From: Erythrophleum ivorense
Lineage: Eukaryota > Streptophyta > Magnoliopsida > Fabales > Fabaceae
DNA: 64,000 nt
Assembly (NCBI GenBank): GCA_026724425.1
Contig: JAIUCV010000011.1
Coordinates: 11,553,501-11,617,500, forward strand
Reading direction: 5' to 3'
The translations under genes and the position numbers were made by a program. The notes below the pieces were generated by a model. The model made no database searches. It was not told the DNA's origin and worked only from the letters and a program-made list of their open reading frames with translations. Positions 11,453 through 23,000 of this stretch are shown piece by piece (the stretch's first letter is position 1; the number at the start of each line of letters is the position of its first letter).

Positions 11453-14182
11453 TGTAACACCATAATAACTTAACTTCAACTCATCTCCCTTTAGGCTTGA
11501 TTCCATATGATTTCCAAAGAAAATGACCAAAACCGTGGTATTTTACTACTTTAAGTCGGGGTTTAACCAGTCATATTTTGCCCTGTGGGTCTCGTGAACC
11601 CATCATTCACATCTTCTACTTAATTAATATTTATACAACTTGTACATAGCCTCAAAAAACTCATAAACCACGGATAAGAAGCCAAAAACCAAGAAAATGC
11701 AATTTCTCAAATGAGCCCAAAAGTCAGATTTTTGGCTCTAACTTTGAAAAATCATAACTAATTCTATAAAAATGAGAATCAAGAAAATTATAGATCTTTG
11801 GAAAGCCTTGGATGTTAAATTCACACTAAAAATAACTCCAAACCACAATCTCAGCGTTTGGACCATCTTTGACATCGAAAAAGATACAGAGGTTCGGCTG
11901 TCCCTGATACTGGTGCAGTTTACTGTCATGAACTTTGAAAATTCGTAATTAATTCCAAAAAAATCCAATCTGGGAAAAATATACCAATTTGGAAAGATAC
12001 AGATGTTAACTAGAGGGGAAAAATAAGTCCAGATCAGTTCAGGAGCTTTTGGACCTCGAAAAGTGATGGAACAGTAACGAAGGTCAGAAAGCTTCTCTGA
12101 TGCTGATATAGAACTTCAGAAAGTTTTTTCTCCCTCTACAGACCTCCAATTGAGGTGCTTCTAATTGTTATAGGTCACTGTAGATATCTAGTTTATGCTC
12201 ATAAAATTTCATGACAATTGGACACCATTTGGTCTATGAATGACATGGATCCATTTTCGGACTAGGTGCACAGTACCATGACCAAACCATCAAAATTTTT
12301 AAACTTCAACAATTCGCCAAATATTCCCTAGACCTCCAAATATTACCAACTTTAACTTCTCAAGAACCTCTCAATAGACTCTAGAGGCATGCCAAAATCC
12401 ACATTAAGAAGAACTCATTTGGCCATACTTTGACGGAGCTCACAAATATGGCTGTTTTGGCACCCAACATGGTTCAAAGTGGGTCCAAATGGCCTCCCAC
12501 ATGTTCTAGCATCTTGTGGGCAAGTTTGAAAGTATAAACATAGCATACATGAATTATTCAAGTGGTCCAAGTCATCATATATTTCAAATTCACTATGCTA
12601 CGAAACAAAATGCACTATTACATGTAAGCTACAAAAGGGCCAAATTTCACATTTTTATTACTTTGGCTTGCTCTACAGTTCATACATTATTTATACATAT
12701 GTTTACATTTGCTCACATATTTACATCTCAAAAATAATAGGTGCATATTCATTTTGGCACCTCTTTACAACAAAAGAACTAAAACAACTACACAACTCCC
12801 TAAGCATACTCAACTAGGCTCCTTGGTGTGCACTTGGTTCTCCTTGAGCTCCACCTAAGATGTTAAGGTGGGAGAGGGAGGGGGTGAGATTCAGGGAATC
12901 TCAATAGCTCATACTCATTCAAGAAGCAATCAAGATATATAAACCAGTCAAAGCATGCAAACAAGTCACAATGACACAACATATGTGTTTCATGCCATGA
13001 TATCATATCAATGCCAAGAATAAGCTCTAGGGACTTTCGGATTGGCCTCACCCGAGTTTTGGGACTTTTGGATTGGCCTCACCCTTGGTTTAGGGACTTT
13101 TGGCTCCACCTCACTTGTCTCAAGGGACTTTCGGCACCACCTCACCCCGAGCAATTTCTACAATTCATATCATAAGCATATCGGTACCAATGCATCAAGG
13201 TAATATCAAATGGCATGTCTCATCATACAAGCACATACACAAGCATACAATGACTATTACACATCTAAGAATGCAACAAGAAAGAGTAGAGAGTTACCTT
13301 ATCGGCTAACACAAGCCTTCCCTTTCAATTCCTCTTCTCCCTTTTTGATTTCACACTCACAACTAGATGGAGTTGCTTCCTTTGAGCCTAAGCACAACAA
13401 AGAGTATGGGATTATTCTCTCATAACTCAAATAAGTACTCACAAAGCTAAAGGGGATCTTTATCGAAGCAAACCCCCACTACACATGTAAGAAACTAGGG
13501 ATTCTCTTTCTAGAATTCCACTCACTTTCCTTCCTCTCTCAAGCTCTCAAAAAGGAAAGAAAAGAAGAAGAAATGAAGTTAAATGAGCTCTAGCCTTCTT
13601 TAAGAGTGGTTTTCCACTTTCCCTCTTCTGAACCAAACCCAAATCAACTAGCAAAACAATAGAAAGGAGGGCAAGGGGCGAAGAACAATATTCTAAGAGA
13701 AAAACCATGAAATTCTTACCTTTTCTTGTTCTTTCTTCCTCCTCTAGGTTCCGCTCTCTCTCCTCCGCCCTTTTCTCTGTCTTAGAAGGAGCTTAAGTCG
13801 GTTTCTAAGAGAAAGGAAGAGTTTGGAAGTTTTAAAAGGTCAAAATCTCTTTTTTCACGCTTTTCCGGACCTACCCTCGTTATAGCGAGCCATAACCCTC
13901 GCTACGGCGAGCTCGTGTCAGTCCCAGACCTCTGCCTTCGCTATAGCGTACGCTACGGCGAGCAACGTCCTGGTTTTTGTATGGGATGCCCGCACTCGCT
14001 ATAGCTAGAAGAATTTTTGCTATAGCAAGAAGGCACTCTCGCTATAGCTAAACTCTTTCTCGCTATATCGAACAGGTATATTCGCTATAGCTAGGCTATA
14101 GCTAGCAGACTTAGAAAATTTTCAGCCTTTGAACATTTTCAGCTTTTCTTTTCTTTTCTTTTCTTTTTCCCCAATTGTTACA
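11453..14182 (-). mobile_element. Inner solo LTR of nest 1 (subfamily B), TSD GGCCA
   Basis: Begins TGTAACACC at 11453 and ends TTGTTACA at 14182, flanked by identical GGCCA at 11448-11452 and 14183-14187. It is 2730 bp, has no coding capacity, and lies inside the middle LTR, whose sequence resumes at once after the right TSD. It shares most of its body with family A, but its U3-side end differs: a palindrome array (13876-14105) followed by a (TTTTC)n tract. The copy at 39529-42397 has the same architecture. An exact TSD and innermost position suggest it is the youngest of the three. Confidence 0.85.
13876..14105. repeat. Array of about nine CTCGCTATAGCGAG-like palindromes
   Basis: Near-perfect 14-nt palindromes recur every 20-50 bp: for example 13876-13889 (CTCGTTATAGCGAG), 13898-13911 (CTCGCTACGGCGAG), 13937-13962 (two fused units), 13995-14008, 14016-14029 (TTTGCTATAGCAAG), 14038-14051 and 14081-14094. 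The spacers are not palindromic. The array lies within 310 bp of the U3-side end of the inner LTR. It is present in the sister copy at 42046-42288 but absent from family A units such as 57041-60525. Confidence 0.85.
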
Positions 14183-15591
14183 GGCCAAGGATAGGACGCC
14201 ACATATGAAGGGAAATTAAGGGAGAATTATTTCAAAAAAATGATGATTTTGTCCCTTGCGCGTGGCATTTCCGTTTAAGGCTTGTTTTAGCTCCTTTTTG
14301 AAAATCATTTCTTTGATTATAAAATTTAGGTCCTCAATCTTATAAAATGCCTTTGGAATCATTCAATTTGGAGCTAAAATTTTCTCGAACAATCCAGTCA
14401 AAGTTTAGGCTCACCGCTATTAGAAAATGTATACCAGAGGGGTTTTAACTATTCCGGGGCTTCCTATGGTTTTCAAGGCCTCTGAGAACCCTAGAGAGCT
14501 TAAAAATTTCATTTAAAAAGCCCTCCTGTTTGAATTCCAAAATTTACTCAAAATTACAAAAATATCACTGGCCTGTCGGCAAATTTTTTGAATCACTATG
14601 GCCTTGATTTCTAAACAATTCAAGGGTTAAATCGTCATTTTCTATTATTTAAAATTTTATCATAATTTTATTTGACCCCAATTCCTTCTATTTCAGAGAC
14701 TTCCTTTTGTATTGACCCATTTCTAACGTTTACGAAAAAAATCAAATATCGCATTTCTCACATTTATGAAGGGATCAGATGTTACAATTCCCCCTCTGAT
14801 TTGACCTTAAAACAGATCCAAATACATAAATAAATCTATGGGAAGGAAGAGAAAAAGGTGGAGAAAGAGATTACTAAAGAGAAACTAAGAAAATCCATGA
14901 ATTTCCATACCTTTCACTTAATTTTTCTTTTCCTTTTTCCTCCTCCCTTGTGCTCCTCACTCTCTAGGTCTCCTCTCTATTTTAGGGTAGAAATGAAGTC
15001 GGCGTTGGGAGGAGAAGGATGGGGTGTGACTTATATATAGGTGGAGAAACAAAAATGTTCTAAAGAAATTCTATTTATGTCTCGCAAACTTGGCATTTTT
15101 GTTTTCAGTTCGTTTTAGCTCCTTTTTTAGAATTATCTTTTTCATCATAAAATTTAGGTTCTCAATTTTATAAAATGCTTTTTAAACCACTTAATTTGGA
15201 GCTAAAACCTTTTCGAACGAAAGGGTCAAAATTCAGGTCAACTGAAATTAAATAACATATACTAGAGGGATTTTAATAGTCTCAGGACTTTTCATAGTTT
15301 TTAGGGCTTCTGAGAACCCTAAAGATCTTGAATTTTTCCTTTAAAAAACCTTTCTATGAGTATTTTAAAAGTTTTTCAAAATTACAAAAATGCCATTACG
15401 TTATGTAACTGTTTTGTTAAATTTTGTCTAGTTATTTTAGCTTCTGTTTTAGGGTGCCTCAGGCCTCCTATTTTCATTACTTAATGTCTAGATTATTATT
15501 CTAATTTTTCTAAACTTAGCTAATTCATTTCAGAGGATTTACTTTTAGAACATTTTTGTCTCAGTCGCATTTACAAAAACCAGACATTATA

Positions 15592-15685
15592 GTTTACATT
15601 GAATTGTAAGTAGTAATATTAATAATAATGAGTTAAAAAAAAGTTTTCTAAGTTATTTTTTAATATTGTATTGAATTATATACAT

Positions 15686-15718
<33 letters not shown>

Positions 15719-15976
15719 CACATACACACATATAACCATTAAAAGAATTTTATTATTTTTACACTACTGCTACACCACATCTATGATTGTAGCAATGTCA
15801 TGGCTTCATGTCCTCTTTTCCTCTCTCTTTTTTTTTTAAAAAAACTTATCTTTATTTTTCCTATGTCATCTTCTCATTATTTGTTCTCCTTAATTTTCAT
15901 GAATAGCACCAGCCCCAAGATAAATAATATTATAATTTAAATGTTTTATTAATAAAAATTAATTCTATATAACCAC
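15592..15976. other. Spacer between LTRs with a CA/TA microsatellite
   Basis: No gene. A (CA)n run at about 15685-15710 continues as mixed TA/CA to about 15734. The last five bases (15972-15976, ACCAC) are the left TSD of the next LTR. Confidence 0.7.
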
Positions 15977-18900
15977 TGAATGTCTGATTTTTTATAAAAC
16001 ACCGAAATGAGTCAATTTTTAAAGCAAATCCCTTGAGATGAGTCATTTAAGACCAACAAAAATTAGAATAAAATTCTAAATAATAGAAAACAAGGATCCA
16101 AGGTCTAAGATACTTGAAAACTCGAGCCAAAAGGGTTAGGAAAATTTATGAAAGAAAGTTAGGGTATTTTCATAATTTCTAGACAATTTGGAAAACTCAC
16201 AGGAGTGCTTTTTAAATGAAAATTTTGAACTTTTTGGGGTTCTTAGAGGTCCTAAAAATTATGGGAATCCCTAGAATAGTTAAAACTCTTCTAGTAAACA
16301 ATTTCGACTGTTAGTTGACCAAAATTTTGACTGAAAGGTTTGGAATAATTTTAAATTTAATTTGAGTGGTTCCAAAAGCATTTTATAAGTTAAAGAACCT
16401 AAACATTATGATGGAAAAGAAAATTTTCAAAAGGAGTTAAAATGAGCATAAAATGAAAAAGCCAAGAAAAAGGACTAAAATGCAAAGTAAAAAATTGCAT
16501 AAAATAACTTTTAGCTTCTTCTTATCCACATTCCAGTAGCTCCTCTACACTTAAACAATCTTTTTCTACCTAGAAAATAAAGAGGAAACTTAGAGAGAAA
16601 GTGGCACACAAGAGCAAGCTTAAGGGAAGAAGAAAAGCCAAGAGAAAGGTATGAATTTATGGAAACTTTTGCTCTTTCTTTTAGAAAATCTCTTGCCCTC
16701 CTTTCCTCCTCTCTTCCTATGGATTTAGTGAGATGTTTGGTTTTATTTTGAGCCAAGAATAGAGGGGGAAATTTCAAAATTCAAGGAGAGGTTTGAAGCA
16801 AGGAAGAGAGCTCTTGAGATAAGCTTGGAATTAAGGTGATTTTTTTTTATCTTGGTTGCTTTCTTTTTCTTGCCCTTTTGTGTGTGGAGTTCTACTTGAA
16901 CAAAACCATCTTGGGGGGAGGATTTTTGTCTAGAAATAAAAAAGAATTGTGAGTTTTAGACCATGGGGAATTAGTAGATGCAAGGAAATTGGAAGAAAAG
17001 CTAATAAAAATCAAGTTAGGAAAGTATAAAGCTCTTGGACACTTTGTAAAAACTGATTTAATCCATGAATTTTCTTGCATATGTAAATGTTTATTTGAGT
17101 TCCTAAGACCCCTAGGAAGCCTTCCAAATGCCTCTCCCATCAAGGAAAAATAAAAAACTCTATGGGCTTCAAATGGTGTGTCACTTTTAGCCAAGATTAG
17201 AAGAATAGGCTAGGGGATGTTTTAATTTCTTCTAGCCTTGGTTTGGGACTTTATATGATGGGAGAGTATGAGAGAAATCCTTGAAAAAAATTTAGAAGCC
17301 TTAGAATGGGAGATGAGGCAATAGGTTCCATAATATGAACTATGCAAGCAATATGGTCCTAGTCTCTTGAAATTGAGTGTATGATGACTTCAAGGAGTCT
17401 CATCGGACCCAAGGGACCTAGATATAAGATGAAAATAGAGTCAAGACCTTAGATGCTAATGGTTGCTCCTTTGGATGCCTTATGGATCCATTATGGAACA
17501 TTAGGAGTAGTTAATTTTTCTAAAGTGTGTGCAACCTTGTTGAATGCTCCAAGAGTATAATTGGGTCCCATTTCATGTATCTAGGCTAAAGGAATCAAAC
17601 TCCACCTCTTTGTGGGTGTTTGACCAAGGGAGAAGAAGAACTTTTAAAGAAAAAGATGTGTCATTTCAAGCAAGGTAGCTCTCTCCACTTTCCCTCATGC
17701 TTGAGTGTTTTTCTTGTCTTGAATATGTGTGTGGATGTTTTAAGCCATGAAATATATTTTTAGTGAATGATTACATGCCTTGGTACCATGTTGCTATGTT
17801 ATGTACTTGAAAGATGTTTTCATGAATGTTTTTAGTTTGCTAGAGTTTGGTGAAGCCAAAAGTCTCTTATCTAGGGTGAGGATGAGTCAAAAGTCCTTAA
17901 GGTTGGGTGAGACAAAGCCAAAAATTTCTAGAAAGAGTGAGGCTTAGTCAAAAGTCTTTTAAAAATGGGTGAGGCAAATTCAAAAGTCCCAAAGAGAATG
18001 GGTGAGGCTAAATCCTTATCTTGGCAAGCCTACGTATGTTATTTATGTCTTATTGAATGAAGGAAATGCTTTATATATGATTGAGAACTCTATGTTTGAC
18101 TCATATGCATTTTAGACTTGAAATTGGCATCAAATGTGTGTGTTTGAAAGGGGGTGAGCTATTGAAATTCTTAGAATCTCATTCTTCTCTCCTCATTGCC
18201 TAATATATATAGGTGGACTAAGTGAACAAAGAAATAGAAGCCACCAAGCTTGAAGATAGGGAATTTGGCAAAGGACTTGTAAAATAGTCATTTTGTAACC
18301 ATTTTGTTATTAAGAAATGTAATCTAATGATGTACGTGATGTATGAACTTATAAATACTTGTAAATGTATGAACATATTGTATATGTATGAGAATTAGAA
18401 CTATATGGATGATGTAACAAGTTTTTGGTATGAATAGCAAGAGTTTGATATTATGTACATGGTGTATGATTTAGTGTGGGAGAGTGAGTTTTGCAAATCT
18501 AGGTTGTTAGACCTTTGAGCCATATTTGGTAGCCTATGTTGATGCTTTTCCATGTGCTTATAGAGCCTTAGAAGTAAGAGAAGCAAATTTAAACCCGTGC
18601 AGCCCTCTTTTAACATAAAAAAAATTTCATTTTTCCTCTTATGTCAAAATTTAACTAAATGAGCTAGTTTTTGTACAAAATTTTGCATGTATATAGAGCT
18701 CATTTGAAGCGTTCGGTTAGTCTAAGAATCACCTCATTTGGAGGTTTATAGAATTTTTTATGATTTTTCAAAGTTGGCCTCAGAAAATCAAATCTATAGA
18801 ATTCATTGTTCATTTGGTCATTCTAAGTTTGTGTCATTTGAGGATTAAACGATGTCTAATGAGGCTGAAATTTTATAGACATAAACTAGATGATCACAAT

Positions 18901-19630
18901 GATTTGTAGCAACTAGAAGCACCTCATGTGAAGGTCTTAGTATGGAGTTATGAATTTTTGAAGTTCTATGTTAGTGTCAGGAATGCCAATTGAACTTGGG
19001 TATTGTTCCATTAGTTTTCAGTAGTTAAATGTGCTTTTCTTGTTCCAAACGTATTTTTTCCTTAAATTTAACATCTTCCACATTCCAAATTAGTGTAGTT
19101 TATTAGAATTGGATTTTTGTAGAATTAGTTATGCATTTTTGAAATTTATATCAGTAAGCTATATTAGATTTCTGAATAGCTCAAACTTCTTAGCTTTTCT
19201 GATGTCAAGTGTGGTCTAGATGAGATTTTTGTTACTAGGAATTATTTTTACTGTAAATTTAACATCTAGAGCTTTCCAACAAGTTATGGTTTACTTAATT
19301 TTAAGTTTTTTAGATTTAGTTATAATTTTTCGAAATTGCCTCAAAATCTACCACTTTGGAACCCGAGGCAAAACATGAAAATTTGTAAATTTTAATTCTT
19401 GATTCATGATTCATATGGAGTTTTGAGATGTTTAAGACTTGTATGGATGAGAAATAATGTGAGAATGATATTGGAAAGTTGTTAGGTCTATGAGATGAGA
19501 AATGAAAATTTTATCTGCTATACAACGTAAAATAATCTATTATTTTTAGTTCTTTTTCTTAGAAAAGGTGTGGGAAAAGGAAAAGAACCTATGAATGAGA
19601 TATGATAAGCTAAAGAAATATGATGTTACA
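15977..19630 (+). mobile_element. Solo LTR, family A, TSD ACCAC
   Basis: The unit starts TGAATGTCTG at 15977 and ends GATGTTACA at 19630, flanked by ACCAC at 15972-15976 and 19631-19635. It is 3654 bp. It is opposite in orientation to the neighbouring nest and contains the family's internal short repeats (about 17870-18015). The first bases have drifted from the TGTAAC consensus, so this is an older copy, but the exact TSD supports one insertion with later loss of the rest of the element. No coding region is present. Confidence 0.85.
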
Positions 19631-20058
19631 ACCACTGCATTAAAGGTTTAGAGATTTAAAGTAGCCTAATCACAAATGCAATATTGAAAATAATTAAATG
19701 TTATAATTAAGAGTATAGCACTTGAAAAAATTAGTTAAGGCTTGATAACAAAAATTTAAAAGCATACAAATGATTCAAAATTAATTAGGAGTAAAATGAT
19801 GTGCATGGTTGTTGTTCATTGGATTAAAGATTATAAGAACACCAAAGTTTGACTACCCAATAACACTACACATCTAGTATATAACTCCAAATTAATTTAC
19901 AAAATACTTATGTACTACTTTATCTTGGGCTCTTAGTGTTTATTCAAATTGTACATTAAAAAGGAAAATAAATATGCTTGCAATACTAGCAATGAGCAAA
20001 ATTGGGGAACAAAGTATAAAGAAAGTAAATCAAATACTAATAAAGTTCAAAATTCTTT
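19631..20058. other. 3' flank of the receptor kinase pseudogene
   Basis: No separate gene is seen. It holds the presumed 3' UTR of the minus-strand receptor gene and its candidate poly(A) signal. Confidence 0.5.
19939..19944 (-). terminator. Candidate poly(A) signal of the receptor kinase gene
   Basis: The minus strand reads AATAAA here, 115 nt beyond the receptor stop codon at 20059-20061. Plant poly(A) signals are loose, so this is suggestive only. Confidence 0.35.
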
Positions 20059-23000
20059 TCAAATGGGATCTCCTAGTGTAATACTATGGGATGGAGCTAG
20101 AAGACGTGGTTTTGGTATGACAAGCTCCTTACATACTTGCTCCATGGTTAGACGAGAATGTGGACTTTCACTTAAGCAAGCAAAGGCTATTCTTGCAATT
20201 GAGATCACCAACTCAGCAACTAAGTCCTTGGGATAATTTAGCCTTTCATCTAACACATCCTTTAATGGAAAATTATGGGCTTATGAGGTTGCCACTGTTG
20301 CAAGAGATGTTGTTGAGAAAAAGGACATTATGAGATCTCTTGGATGCTTTCCCATAATTATTTCTAAAGATAACACTCCAAAGCTATAAACATCACATTT
20401 CTCAGTCACTTCCATTGTGTAAGCTAGCTCTACAATGAAATCAAAATGATATCATACAGGGAAAAAATAAAAACAAGTTAGTAATGAAGTTTAGTTATAT
20501 ATTCTTTGTTCAAGTTGTATAGCATTAAATATAGCAACATGTAACATAATTAATGGGAAATCACAAAATATAAGACCCTTAACCTGGTGTAGCATAGCCA
20601 AAAGTACCAGCAAATGAGGTCCAATTACTCGAGTTTGGATATAAAAACTTCGCTGTTCAGAAGTCAGAGATGTGAGCTTCATAGTCTGAATCTAAAATAA
20701 CATTTTTGCTTGATATGTCACGATGAACTATAGGTGGTGAACATCCATGATGAATATAGAATAAAGCATTAGCCACACCTTGAACAATTTTTATTCTCTT
20801 ATTCCAATCCAGTGCAATTGCTTGTGTCTTATTGCTTAGTATCTTATCTAAGCTACCCCCTTCGAGGAATTCATAAACCAAAAAAGAAAACTTTGAATGC
20901 AAGCAAAACCCATATAACTTGATGATATTACGATGTCTAATTTCTGTCAAGGCTCGAATTTCATTTGTAAAAGCTTGTAGATTGGAGATCTCTTCATCTG
21001 ATATTGAGTGAAGTTTCTTTACAGCTACCACTTGACCTATGGACAATTCAGCTTTGTAGACGCTTCCATATCTCCCCACCCCAATGAGATATTTTACATC
21101 AAACTCCTCTGTGGCTTCAATAATATTGTCATATACAATTTTCCCATCATAATTCCATATAGCAAACAAATTTTGAGTTTGTGCTTCTCTTTCAAGGGTT
21201 TTTGTTTTTATAGCCTTTTGATGGCAAATAATATATGAAATTCCCACAAAAAACATTACAAGCATTAGAGATCCCAAACTAAGGGATATCACAACTTTAT
21301 TGCCCTTTCGATGATGAGGATTGTAATTTGTTGTTGGGCAAATCGGCAAGCTAGATGCATTACCACATAAGCCTTTGTTGTCTTTCAATTGCTCAATTGA
21401 AGCCTTATGAAAGGCTAAAACATTTGGAAGTGGACCTTCTAATTGATTATGTGCTATGTCAACCGAAATCAAGCTTTTCATATCATTAAAAAATGAAGGA
21501 ATAGTACCTGAGAAATTATTATGCGATAGATTTAGCATCTCCAATTGTTTCAACTCTCCAAGCATTGTTGGTATTCCACCAGTAAAAGAATTTCCACTAA
21601 GATCAAGAAATTGAAGATGTTGTAATTGGCCAAAACTTAAGGGAAGGCTTAGGAACTTATTTCCACTTAAATTTAATTCCCATAACTTGATCAACCTTCC
21701 AAATTGTTTTAGAATTGAGCCATTTAAATGATTATTAGCTAGCTTCAATTTTTCAAGGTTTTTTAGTGATCCTATTTCAATAGGAATGTTGCTTGAAAAT
21801 TGATTGTTGCTCAGTGTGAGTTCAATCAATAAGGTCAAGTGACCTAATTCCTGTGGAATCTTTCCCTTCAAATGATTTGAGGATAGATCAAGTATTTGTA
21901 ACTTTGTTGCCTTACTTAGTTCTGGTGATATGACCCCTGATAAGTTATTATTGGAAATCTTAAGGCTTGTAAGATTATGGCACTTCCCCCACTTGGGTGA
22001 CAAATGGCCATAAAATTCATTGTGACTTAAATCAATATAATCTAAATGCGGATACACACCAAAAGCATTTGTAATATTTCCTGTTAGTTGGTTACCTTCA
22101 AGTCTAACTCTAGTAAGGCTAGAGCAATTCTTCAAGCTTCTAGGAATTGCACCAGTGAAATGATTTTCACTAACTATAAACAATGTGAGTAACCCACCAA
22201 GGCAAATGTCCTGAGGCAAATGACCAATGAAATTATTCCAAAATAACTGCAAACTTTTCAAATTTGTAATGTTATTCATTTCTGTAGGAAGGTTGCCACT
22301 GAGATCATTTCCAGATAACTTTAGATCAAAAAGCATTGTCAAGTTTCCCATTGAGGGTGGGATTGGCCCTGAGAGGTTATTTAAACTCAAAGCTAGTTCG
22401 AATAGCTTTGTCAAGTTTCCAATATTGGAAGGAATTGATCCAGAAAGGTTATTTTGAGAAAGAGTAAGAATATTTAAATTGGCCAAGTTCCCTATGGAGG
22501 GTGGGATTGGCCTTGAGAGATTGTTTGTATGTAATTCTAGGTTAGAGAGCTTTGTCAAGTTTCCAATACTATAAGGAATTGATCTAAAAAGCTTGTTTTC
22601 AAAAAGATAGAGAATGCTTAAATTGGCCAAGTTCCCTATGGAGGATGGGATTGGCCCTGAAAGGCTGTTTGAACTCAAATATAGTCTGAAGAGCTTTGTC
22701 AAGTTTCCAATACTAGAAGGAATTGATCCAGAAAGGTTGTTTTTCCAAAGAGTAAGACTATTTAAATTTGCCAAATTCCCTATGGAGGGTGGGATCCCTG
22801 AGAGGTTGTTTATATGCAATCCTAGTTCAGAGAGCTTTGTCAAGTTTCTAATACTAGAAGGAATTGATCCAAAAAGCTTGTTTTCAAAAAGGTGGAGAAT
22901 GCTTAAATTGGCCAAGTTCCCTATGGAGGATGGGATTGGCCCTGAAAGGCTGTTTGAACTCAAACTTAGTCTGAAGAGCTTTGTCAAGTTTCCAATACTA

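Larger units (their letters stand above)
8163..14786 (-). mobile_element. Middle solo LTR of nest 1 (family A), interrupted
   Basis: A second family A unit in the same orientation, inserted in the outer LTR. The right end is clear (GATGTTACA, ending 14786) and is followed by ATTCC. The left end is degenerate: homology to the family start can be followed back to about 8163-8170, preceded by ATTCT, one transition from ATTCC. It is itself split at 11452/14188 by a third element whose TSD is exact. Without that insert the length is about 3.9 kb. The left boundary is uncertain by about 10 bp. Confidence 0.55.
5585..15591 (-). mobile_element. Outer solo LTR of nest 1 (family A), interrupted
   Basis: Starts TGTAACACC at 5585 and ends at 15591 in a degenerate form of the family end (plus strand AGACATTATA). 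Flanks are GCCTA (5580-5584) and GTTTA (15592-15596), which differ by two C/T transitions and are compatible with an old 5-bp TSD. The element is cut between about 8162 and 14787 by another unit; sequence on either side of that gap belongs to adjacent LTR positions. Removing the insert leaves about 3.4 kb, close to other family members. No gag or pol is present. Strand is assigned by the convention that the TGTAACGCCC-like end is 5'; both ends look similar, so orientation is tentative. Confidence 0.65.

Noticed and set aside
14787..14800. ATTCCCCCTC after the middle LTR of nest 1, considered as a polypurine tract on the minus strand
   Set aside because: The sequence that follows aligns with the body of other family A LTRs (about 43260-43330), so it is the resumed outer LTR, and ATTCC acts as a TSD.
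20430..20583. Splicing as a way to bypass the TGA at the DFG motif
   Set aside because: The TGA lies 74 nt upstream of the donor in exon 1, and the codons between it and the donor encode a normal activation loop. An upstream donor would delete conserved kinase sequence.
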